64,000 nt of DNA. It comes from Henricia sp. BOLD:AAB3569. Its lineage: Eukaryota > Echinodermata > Asteroidea > Spinulosida > Echinasteridae. Each line of letters opens with the position of its first letter. The first letter of the stretch is position 1. Under the pieces are notes generated by a model. The model did no database searches. It worked only from the letters and a program-made list of their open reading frames with translations, and was not told the origin of the DNA. The position numbers and the translations under genes are program-made. The stretch covers positions 62,001-126,000 of the forward strand of contig JBBELK010000946.1 of the NCBI GenBank assembly GCA_037783545.1. The letters are read 5' to 3'. Positions 37,101 through 49,100 of the stretch are shown piece after piece.

Positions 37101-40100
37101 ACAAAAGAGTAACATTTTCACCAAAATTTTCAGAAGGAATCAGGCTGGATTCAAACTGAGCCTTTTTGCACATAAATTTGATGCACGTCCCCTGAGAAAA
37201 GCAGTGTGGAAGAAATTTGGAGTGAAACAACGCATTAAAAATTACAGAATCACAAAATCACTTTCCGCCCAAGATCAGTGTGAATCTAGCCTCAGATGAC
37301 AATCTCATTTCTCAAACACTAAGCTTGACAATATTTAAGTAGTGCTCCAGGTCAACCATATTTAACAGTGCATTTTCTGTTTTGAAATGTAAATCAGTAT
37401 TTTAGTGGCTTTTCAAATTTCATCCACAGAAATACTCAAATGCATCATGTATGATAGCGGTTAAAGCAAACAAACATTTTTTGAGTGATTTAAAAGTCAA
37501 AATCACAAAGATATATAAAAAGTGCTCAACTTAGGTTGAGTTATGGTGGACTTTTCTTGACACGGGTAACTAGTTCTCAGTGGATAGGTGGTGTGTGACA
37601 GGTGGTCATGTTCCCGTCATTCGGGTGCGAGAACATTGTTTGCGTGTCAAGAACAGGCCGCCCGAACTCCACCTTAAATGCGAAAACAGAATTTTAGAAA
37701 TCATCTTATTATCTCTTTCAAATGACAATTTGTTGATATGAGAATGAATACTAAAATGAAAACGTCACCCTTGTGCATTGCCAAGGTTACTGGGTCTACA
37801 TTAAAACCAGTGAACTGTTTTGCTGCCCTTAACCAATGGACGTTTAAGATTACCAGTGAATGTGTAGACCATGGAAACTGTCACACTTCAGTAGTCAATA
37901 ACTACACTAAGATTCTTGCCTGTTTTGCTTCCTTGGTCTTCTCTGGAGTTGTGTCCTTTGTTTTACTGATAGGAGGCACGTAGTCCTTCATGTACCGGAT
38001 ATCTCTACACATTACGGTGTCCTGATGGCAAAGATTCACAACAATATTTATCTATTTATCTCTCCCACCCTCTTAATAGTTCTTTTGAATTGCTCCCGTC
38101 TGGGTGACGACTAAGGGTACCACTTGCCCGTAAGAATGCCTATAAGAAATCATTTGTACCATCAGCAATAACCGAGCTTAATTTGTAATTTGTGATTTTA
38201 ATGTGTGTAACATTTGTAAATAACTGTGTTTATTTTGTGTCATGTGAGCTAAAGACAAATTTCCATTTTATGCCTGTCATTTGGTGGATAATAAAGTTTA
38301 TTCTATTCTATTCTATTCTATTCTAAGAACAATCTTTAACCCTCCTACACTTGATACCCTGTTTACACCGAAATCCTGAGGGACTTGAGTGATTTACAAA
38401 AAACAATTGGTCAAAATGGCATTTCCTCAGGAGTTGGTCGGCAAAATCTTAAGTTCCTCCTATGTTACTTGTCAGAAGGTCGTTAGTTAGTCCTGAACAC
38501 TCGCAATAACTCAGGGGGGAATCGCCATCGTTCGGCACAAGTTCCCCGACCGTATGGAACGGTTCAAAACGGTCGGGAAACTTTCTCGGTCGCCCCCTTG
38601 ACAAAAGTTTCATGACCACTCACGAGTCCAAGAAATACAGAATTTTACAACTCGTAAGTCGACCCTAACTTGGTCGTGCTTCGGTGTAAACATACCATTA
38701 ATTAGGTTTCCATTAGGTTTTGGAGGGTGCAACAGTAGGAGGGTTAATGAAATTATTTCCCATGAAAAAACAAGAACCAAAATAAAGAAGAAATAAATTT
38801 TGACCTGACCGTGCAAAATGATATGGATGTCGTGCATCCAACTCATTGTTCATGTGCTCTTGGGCAAGGCACTTTTCCACGAATTGCCTCTCTCCACCCA
38901 GGAGGAAATGGGTACCTGTGAGGGTAGTGAAAGCTAATGTGTTTGATTAGTCCCTGTGCGCATAAGCTGCACGGGACTGTATACTCCCCAGGGAGCTGAG
39001 AAGGATTAAGGAATGATATTACTGAGCCCAATGACCAGGGGTAATAATGCAGAAAGCGCATTGGGAGATCCAGCAGATCTGAAATACACTATATAAGAAC
39101 AAGCCTATTATTATTATTAAATATGTCTGGGCCAAGTTTTTGCATGGCTGATCTAGAGCCATTAACGAACAAAAACACAATAGACATTCTGGGCGGTACC
39201 TGAATATTCCAGGCGGTACCCAGGTACTGCCTAGAATGTTCGTTTTGTTTTCTCATTTTAATTGGCCTGGATCCAGCACTCATTTCTGGTTATGGTTGAG
39301 AAAACTCATTTCGCACGGCCAGGTCACAAATAGATTGCTTTTGGCCACGTGCAACATCCTGGAATGTTTGGGTGTCAGCGTGTACGCGCGCGCGCGCCAA
39401 TAGATAACAAAAATACCCATCAGCGTGTTTTTATTCGAAAATGCCGCACGCGCGCGTCGCGATACGTTTAAATTATCGAGCATGTACAAACGGAAGTGTT
39501 TTTTGCTTTCATAGCCTGAAGAAAGACAGCCATGAGGCAACAATTTAAAGCAAGGTTAAGCAACAGAAGTGCAACAAATACATTTCTCACTCTTTTTGCT
39601 GGTTATCAAGGGGAACAATTGTTTCTTTGTGGTGGGTCGGCGCGATAATCCCAATGCTTTTCAATTTTTATTCCTTTTAGAAAAATGATTACCTTTTTGC
39701 ATCTTGCTTCCTCAGCTGTGAAGGATAAAAGAGAACAAATGTCTTGAATGGGGAAATTTATCAATTAACGAAAGACCTTACAATATGGACGTTCGAGTAT
39801 TTTAAATTTAGGTTAATTTAAAGCTGCCATGCAATGAACAATAAGGAACAAAAGAACGCTGACAAAACCATATTAAATTGGAAAATACAATTAAGTAACG
39901 ACAAAGACATTCTAAAGCACTTGCACTCATCTGAGCAAAACGCAAGAATGGCGTGGTGACGCTATCGACAATAGTATAATGCAAAACCATCTTAAATTAC
40001 AATACTAAGATAAATCTTTAAAGGAGTATACTCAAGAAACAGACATTGTGCTACACAAGTGTAATTCGCAGATTATTGTTATATAAGAAATATGACCCAC

Positions 40101-43100
40101 TGAAAGTAGATACAAACTTGACAATGAATGGCAAATGCAGCAATGCGTTGTAATAGGTCGCGTAAACTGAGTAAAGAATTACTTTTTGCATACAACTTTT
40201 TCCATACAAAAAAACATCATCTTGATGACACCCAATCCATACTGAAAGGCATTGCTGCATTTACCATTCTTTGTGAAGTTCGCATCCGCTTTTCAGTGGC
40301 TCAAATTTCTTGTTCTTTGTATATAATTGTTTAACATAACGTCTCTTGTTTCTACATAGCTATTCATATTGAAATGAAAGCTTTAGTCAGGTACCTTTCT
40401 CCATGATTACTCCCTTGATATCAGTTGCCTTATGAGGGTTCTTCAGATCAACCAGGTATACCAGACCTTTATCCCCAGATGAAAGCGCCATCTAACAACA
40501 TTGAATTGAATTAGTCTTGTATGAGTAAGGAAAATTGACTGAACCGAGATAAACACCCAAGATGTGGCCAATTCCGGGAAATTCATACGTACGTTTCAGA
40601 GACTTTGAGGGCTTGTAATGCTTCACGTTTTCAAGTTGTTTGATTTTAAACACGTTTTTCAAGAATCCTTGATGTAATTATATAATATTGAGGCTTTGAG
40701 GGTGATATGAAAATATACTGCACGAGTCCTATATATATTTTCATATCACCCAAAAAGACATCCAATATTATTATTGTTATAGAAAAGGAAGCTTATAACT
40801 TCTTTGTTTTGTAGGATTTCCGCAAGATTTTTGTCCGTTTGGTGTTGAAAACTTCAGTTCATTTCCAACGTTTGCAACTGCATGGGCTTTTGTTACTGTT
40901 GTACAGTATTGTTTGTTACTGAACTCACACGCGCATTGTGCGCGCATTGTGCGCACAATGCACAGTGCATTTACTTGATTCCTGAGAAAAATGATTGTAA
41001 TGCCATTCTCAGTAAGTTATTTGTCAAAAGCTCCTTGTTTTTCTATCCATTTGAGAAATGCACAGCCATGTATGGCATACCATTCTGAACCCATTAAGGA
41101 AAAACAGAACTGTTACTACACCTGTTTTAGAATTTCACAGTTGAGTATGACATTTGCTGTATGATCGGAGAATTCCCATCGTGCCTGGTGGGGTAGGTCC
41201 TCTTCTAGGTCGTCAAAGAGGCAGAACTCTAAGGCCTGGTGATAGACGACAAACGGCAGAAGGAATAAACATTTATGTCTGCTGCTCCAACATGCCAGCA
41301 AAGCTGCTTTCGATCGTGAAACCAGGCATCCCTGGTGTTTCCGAAAGCATGTTGATGCTCCAGATGGTAGCACCAACTGCTCCCAAACTCGGCGTCATCA
41401 TGACACATGGGGGACATGCGAAGTTAAATACTTCTTACAAACATGGCCGACACGTTGTAGAATAATTTTTGAAATTTAGGTTTACATTTTTAACCAGTTA
41501 ACGCTGGGATTATTTCAAACATTGATGTACGTAGGCGCGGGTTTATTTTTAGTTGAAGCATGGAGGAAGAAAATCAACTGAACTCATTAACCATGCACAT
41601 TAAAGTTTTGTTGTTATTTCGATGCACTGTCATTGTACACCCCAGTGCAGCTTTGTTTTATACTTTTTTTTTTTTCCCGCGAGTGTAGATGTCAAACGCA
41701 GTTCTCTAAACGTGTTTACTAGTCCTCCGCTACACCGGTGTGGAAATCTTGACATGTTTACACGTCCTCCAGGGTCAAGTGGTTAATTTCCAATCTTCCA
41801 CATTGAATTAAAATGTTGTACAGTAGGTATTTAAGTTTTTTTATCAGAGAACAAGCTTTTTATTTATAATGACTGTGGTGCACCAGGAATCCCCAAAATA
41901 CAAAAGTTGTTCTCGAGAGATAATTTAAGAAACTTTAATACCTGGAATGGTAGATTCTGGAATTCTTCCTTTAAGGGATGAACTGCAGCCAATGGTACAT
42001 CATTGTCATGGGCATAGTCAAGCCATCTCACTCGGGCTAAACCCTGAACAAAAGAACAATAAACCATAAAATTTGATTCTTTTTCAAAATAAAAGTTTGC
42101 ACTAAAATTAGAAAATATCTTGCAAACCCAATACAAAAAAACTGCCAAATTCTTTAATTTCTACATCTATTAATATTCAGAATCGCCAAGATAATGGAAA
42201 TTGTGATTCCAATTCCCAACTTGGAATCAATTCCCAACTTAGAATCAATTCTAATCAACCCCAGAGTGGATTCACTAACCTTATCTTTTTTCAGTTGTTC
42301 GACTCGACCTCGGTACCAGCGATGGTCTTCCTGAATCTAGCTACAATCGTGAATTGATTACCAACTTGGAATCAATTCCCAACTTGGAATCAATTCTAAT
42401 CAACCCCAGAGTGGATTCACTAACCTTATCTTTTTTCAGTTGTTCGACTCGACCTCGGTACCAGCGATGGTCTTCCTGAATCTAGCTACAATCGTGAATT
42501 GATTACCAACTTGGAATCAATTCCCAACTTGGAATCAATTCTAATCAACCCCAGAGTGGATTCACTAACCTTATCTTTTTTCAGTTGTTCGACTCGACCT
42601 CGGTACCAGCGATGATCTTCCTGAAACTGGCTACAGCACAACATTCCTTCCTCAATCTCAACTTGGGTTAGAGGACTCTTCACAATATCCTCCCTGAACA
42701 AACAATTGATAGCAACTTACTTAGCTGTTCCGTGGATATCATCAGGGACCAATTTCAGAGAGGTGTTACGCACAAAATGTGTTTGCAAAAAATGTACATC
42801 GACTTCGGTTCTTAGTAACAGTTGTAGAACATCAGTCAATCCTAATACACATCACATACAATTTGGACTGGTAAGTTAAAGGCAGTATACATCATTGGTA
42901 ATCTCGAAAATCAGAAATGTTCACAGATTTACGCCTAACTTACACAATATAAACATGATGACCGTAGAAAACTTCCCCTGAAATGGTTTTGTCTGAAGTG
43001 CTATAGTCTTTGAGAAATGAGTAAAACAATTAGTTTTCGTCTCATGAGACGAAAATTCAATTCGCCCCAAAACCATTTCGCCCAAGTGCCATTTCGCCCC

Positions 43101-46100
43101 AAACCACTTCGCCTGAGTGCCATTTCGCCCAAAATTACTTCGTCCAAACACTACATAGAAATGACTGCAAACCCTTTTTTTACTGTTTTCTCAAAAGTTA
43201 GACGAAGTACGGAGCTGGTTTTTGCTCAGGTTGGTTTTAATCATGCATATCTTCAATCACACAGGGGGATACAACTATTTGTATACTATCTTTAAAACCC
43301 ATTTTTTTACAAAGCAAAGAAATTGTGTGCTAAACAAATTGTTGTGCTGATCAAACACCACATTCACTGTGCTTACAGGTACCCATTTGATGCTGGGTGG
43401 AGAGAGGCAATTTATGGCAGAGTACCTTGCCAAAGGGCACATGTACATGGGTCATGGGTCAACCTGGATTCTAACTCATGGCCTGCAGAATTAACCAATG
43501 TCTTGAGTTGAATGTGCTGAGGGACTCTGCTGGGATACTCTACACACCATCTTCAATGTGCTGAGGGACTCTGCTGGGATACTCTACACATCATCTTCAA
43601 TGTGCCGAGGGACTCTGCTGGGATACTCTACACATCATCTTCAATGTGCTGAGGGACTCTGCTGGGATACTCTACACATCATCTTCAATGTGCTGAGGGA
43701 CTCTGCTGGGATACTCTACACACCATCTTCAATGTGCCGAGGGACTCTGCTGGGATACTCTACACATCATCTTCAATACATGATACCCACCTTATTCTGA
43801 AGCTCAGGTTTTCATACATGTTGGCTACGTCCTCTTTTAGATTCCTGCTGACCCAGAAACGACCCTTGGGATCCAAACGACTCTCCACGTATATCTGCAG
43901 AATGTCACCTGATAGCAAGGTTTGAACAGGAATGAGACCAAAATTAACCTTTTGTTAGCATGATACCTACTGAGGTCTTTGGTACGTACTTTGATGTTGA
44001 TCACTGATTGTTGAAATTCAATCACAGGAAAGGTCATTTTTAAATGTGTTCAATGCTAAACAACCCTTCTATCTCTCAACCCCCCGCCCCCTTCCCATTT
44101 TATCCACCTTCCACACACCCAACCTCACCATCTTCCACCACCCCATGCTCTGCTCCAACCCCTAACTAAACCCTCACCCCACTACTGGACAATAGACCTA
44201 AGACAAAGATGTCACAGTTTGTTTACATGGGTGCAATTTGATGGAAGTCTAAGGGTACCGGATGGTATAGGGAACAATAGGAAAGCATGCATGTAAACAA
44301 ACTGTGACGTCATTATGTTTCAGGTCTAATATAAAATGAGTTTACCTTGTTTAGGCGACTGCAGTTGTGGAGTAATACTGTCCTCCACTTTAGACGGAGA
44401 ACCTCGTTCCTCTTCTTTCCCCTCACCAGCCCCGCCGATCGTAGCATCATCAGCTGACTTGAGGCAAAGCTCCTTGATTGTTTGCAGTAGATGGCTCACG
44501 TCTAGACACATCGGTTGGCTCAGAGTTGGAAACGATGTGTTTAAACTGCCAACTTCAAACTTGTCAATCTGAATGGAGACATCAGTGAACAGAATACTTA
44601 AGATATTCTGCGAAACATTTTCTAACAAACTATTAAGCCAGGTTTTGCAATTATGATAGTTCCTTTGTCCTCCTCAGGTAGCATGCTTGAGCCGCATTTT
44701 TAATTAAAAAAAAATTCTGGTTAACATACCTTCTTCTGAATCTCCTCATGGTTTTGAGCAAATTTCATCAAATCTCCTTGGAGAAGTTTCTGTGCCTCTG
44801 AACACACCTGCAAGCACAGAATAGTCTTGAGATAAATCAGTCTTGGAAAAATCATTTTATTTTTGTTTATGGCCTAGGGTTCTGGTTTACCAAACTCTAT
44901 ATGCCAGATACTGGAATGTAAGTTTGAATCCGGGCCACGACAAATTTAACACTTGCCACGACACGGTGCGGCCATCTTCTCTTTTCCCCTATAAAAAAAA
45001 TTAACGTAACCAAAGCGAGGCTTGCAAAAAAAAAGTTTGGAGCCGTGCTGAAAATGTTCATTGTGTGCATCACAACGACATGCGCGCAGCGCGATCAAAT
45101 AAACTAGCAGCGCAGACGGTTATTCTCTCAAAACAACAAGGGGAGATAACACGCGCTATCGCGCATATGCGCTGATCGTGCCCGACACGTACTATGGGGA
45201 ACAAGACAAAGATGGAGGCACCGTGATAAAGGTTTAAAGGCGCAGAGACAACTTGGTTGTCTCAATGTAGACTAGTTATCCCCAGCCCCACTTGTATTGT
45301 AAAGACATCGGTAAATCTGGTCTCATTTTGGTTTGATAGGGCTGGTTTCTACCTAATTAGCCCTTACCTTGAGTGGCCTCTGGGCTTTGTACTGGACGAC
45401 TTGTATAAAAAAAACAAAGAGGGAGAGAACCACATGGAGAACTTATTCCTAAATTTCTGGACCAAAACACAAGGATTTTTTTGTATATACAGAAGCACAA
45501 ATGAGTGCTTTAGGAAAAAAAATTACAAATCAGCACAAAAGCCAACATTTCACATATCTGCGAGCAGGCGCTTACATTCTGGAAGTCTTTATTAGCCAGG
45601 TTGATGTGTCTCTCCCATTCTGCCAGTAAGGTTGACTTCTCTTTGCCTTCATCTCGTAGTGATGCTGTCAATTCTTTCTCTTTTTGCTTCAAAGCTTGCC
45701 ACAGTGATTGCAAGGCCTGTGATACTCCCTGCTGCTTGTATTGAGCCCTAAAAGAACCAAAAGAGTTACATAGTACAGTTTGGTCTGTGTGGTTATGTGA
45801 GACAGTCCACACTTTCCGAGTCCAAGCCCGAGTCCAGCATACGCCTTCGCTCTTCATCTCAGAATCTCCTACAACACATCTCTCCTCAACCACGGGCATC
45901 TTCTTATGGCGTTCGGGCATTCTCTGTCATTGCCCCTCACATGTGGAACAGACTTCCACAAGACATACGCAGCTCAAATACTGTTGCAAAGTTCAAGACG
46001 TCCCTGAAAACACATCTTTTTAAGAAATATTTTTCAACTAAGGCGTAGAATAATGTGCTATACATCATCTATTTGCTATATACGAGTATTATATGGTATT

Positions 46101-49100
46101 TTATTTTATTGTATTTTTTTTACATTTAATATATATTTCTTAGACTTTTTTACATAAATTAATTGTTATTATATGATGTACACGATGTTTTGATGTTAAG
46201 CGCCCAGAGGTTAATTTTTACATATGGCGCTATATAAATGTCTTATTATTATTATTATTACACCGAGTCCTCAGCAGACAGAGTCTGAGCTTGAGCCCGA
46301 AGTCCTTGGTTTAAATCTTAAGTGCATTACTGTGAAATATCAGTGATCGTGCCTATGATCTACAGCACATCATAAGTTTGCTTTAGGACAGGAAAAATAT
46401 TTCTTTGGCAGGTGAAATACATTTCAGGTGCTTAAAGCAATTGAAATTTCATATTTTCAAAATTTCATTTCACTTCACGTGTTTGAAATATTTTTAGGCC
46501 CAAACAATTTGTAATAAGCATGAGTCCTAACTGGCCAAGGCAGAGTTCTTATAAATCGAAACTAAAGTCCGAGTCCGGACCCGAGTCCTACAGCGCTGAG
46601 GTGAGACCGACTCTAAGTATTCAAAAACATCACGTAAAGGTGTTGGGGAGAGGGTAATTCACTCCCGACCTACCTTTGTTCAATATCTTGTCTTGCATAA
46701 TTGATCTCATTCAGTTTCAGTTGCAGGTGCTTTCCTTGGCTGATAACAGAAAGATATAACATGTACATGCAAGTCTGACTTTGTAAGGGTTTCACAAAAT
46801 TGAAAGAATTCACCTCTTTCTTGGTGATCAGGTGAATCTTCAGACTGTCTTAGTTACATGGATTCCGAGTGCTAATGGGTTTAAAAAAGAACTTTCAGTT
46901 TAGAATGATGTGCATTAACTCTTTCACTGCCCACAGGTTTTTTAAAAAACATTTAACCCTAAATTGCCCAACTTTTCGCGTTTTAAAAAATCTTTGAAAT
47001 TCTGTTTTAAAAAGATTTAATTAACGTATTTAGCCAGCTGGGGCCAATTTCATGGTGCTGTTTAGCTACCGATTTTGTGCTAACGGAGGCTTCAGCTGCG
47101 TTTATTAGATTCCGAGGCAAAATTTGCTAAACACTGACGACGCAACAATGTCCGTTTCCAAGCACGTGCACGCTTAAGCACGCCGCGGCCGTGAAATAGC
47201 CCTAAAGTTGGCACAACTTTTCTGCTACAGTGGGCACACGTTTTCAGCTAGCGCTTAAGCAGCGCCATAATATTGGCCCCTGATGTGCAGTTTTAATACA
47301 AAATGCAGTCTATTCCATTAGCAATCATCACATTCAGACTGGTTTCTTGGCGGCACTGCACAAAAACAGAACCATAATACCATGGTTATCAGGTGGCTAG
47401 TTTTGTTCAGACGAGAGCGCCTCTGTAAAAAGTGTGTGTGCACACTCATCTATATAAATTAATCTTCAAATTAAAGTTTCCATACACAAAATACCATAAT
47501 CTATAAAACACTCACTTCTTGAACACCTTAAGCTGCTCCTCAAATAGCCGTTTCTGTTCCTGTAAGAAATTTTTTAAAATGTGCAATCAGGATTAAAATG
47601 TTAAAGAGTAATGGTGTCACTACCGTTTAACCCTTTTAACCGTCAATCATACGAAGTTGTACCATAAAAATATGACAGTTAAAGGGTTAAAAGAAATGGC
47701 TACCAGTCTTCAGCAATCAGCCACTAGTATCCCCTTTCACATTTAGAGCAAGAAATTTTCACAAATTTATGAGAAGTATACATTATACATAACTGGTGAT
47801 ACGCAATATCAGGCTTAAAATAAGTCTAAAATGGCACAACCGGCCCCACCCCACGCCCCCACCTGATATCTATAATATTTTTTTATTCTGCCCCCCGAGT
47901 CGCCCAAGCCTAGTCCAGACTATGCGACACCCAACTCACAGTTCGCACAGTCGGGTCACAAACGCCTTCAACATCTGGGCTGCGTTCCAAACACGCGAAC
48001 GTTTGCATGGCGAATTTTTCGAGTGAAACGAATTGTGCGCCACCAACGTCCGCATACGTTGGCCAACACACTTTTGGATTGTTCGCGATGTTCGCGAGTG
48101 ATTTCAAAATGGCGTGCGCGACATGAAAGATGACAGACGATGGTTTGTAGTTTGGAAATTAACAAATAAATTGGACCTTTCGTGGTTTTCTCCCTTATCG
48201 CTGGCGGTACACAATCAATAGCAACGTGTCACATTTCCTCAACAATTTGGTAAGCAGCAGAGAGCCACATTACAACGTAACCTCCATGCTGTGACTGTGG
48301 GGGCCGCCATCTTGACAATGTATTTTGGCAAACGATCCATTCCACATTGAGCAAACGTTGGCGCCAACGTTAACGAACCGTTCGCGTGTTTTGAACGCAG
48401 CCCTGATTACCTTGATTGCCACTGAGATAACCTGGTGATCTGCCAGGAATCCCACGTGAATCAGCTCATTGCACGCATCACACAGTGGGAGGAGTTCACC
48501 TGCAACATAATCAACACTCAAAAATTCAAAACAGATTTCGCAGTTTTTGGCCACACCCTTTTGCACGTAATTATGTTACTAGAATACACCGTATTCTGTC
48601 AGTCGCACATCCTGGCATATTTGTGACCCGGTGTCATATGCCTTTGTATACGGGCATAGCACCGTGACTGGAGTGAAAACAAATTCGTTCGTGCTTGGAT
48701 ACGTGTATGTGTTCGTAGACAACGGCTTTGTTCCTTCGCTTGCCACCATGGGCACACCGTTGTTTTCACTCCCGCAGCCGATTTCACGAAACTTTACGCA
48801 ATTGCGCAAGTCCACTTACGCCATAAATTATTGCGCAACTTGCGCAATAAGTTGCTGCGCGTTTCACGAAAGTTGGAAAAATGTGTCGTAGGACAGTGAA
48901 AAGTGGCGATAATGCAGCTAGCTACACGTGCTTATTTACCGTATCGTCAACGAACTGAACCCCAGCCTTCCGTTAGAGGAAAACGGCCTTTATGAGTGAA
49001 ATCTTCGACACGACGCATGATGACCGAGCGACGGCAGCCATGATGACAGTGCAACATTTTTGAAAAACAACGACGTATGTTTTATGTATGACTATTTTAT

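Noticed and set aside
45788-46050. A host gene encoding SYGVRAFSVIAPHMWNRLPQ
   Set aside because: This is the C-terminal signature of LINE reverse-transcriptase proteins and is followed by a LINE 3' UTR and (TTA)n tail.
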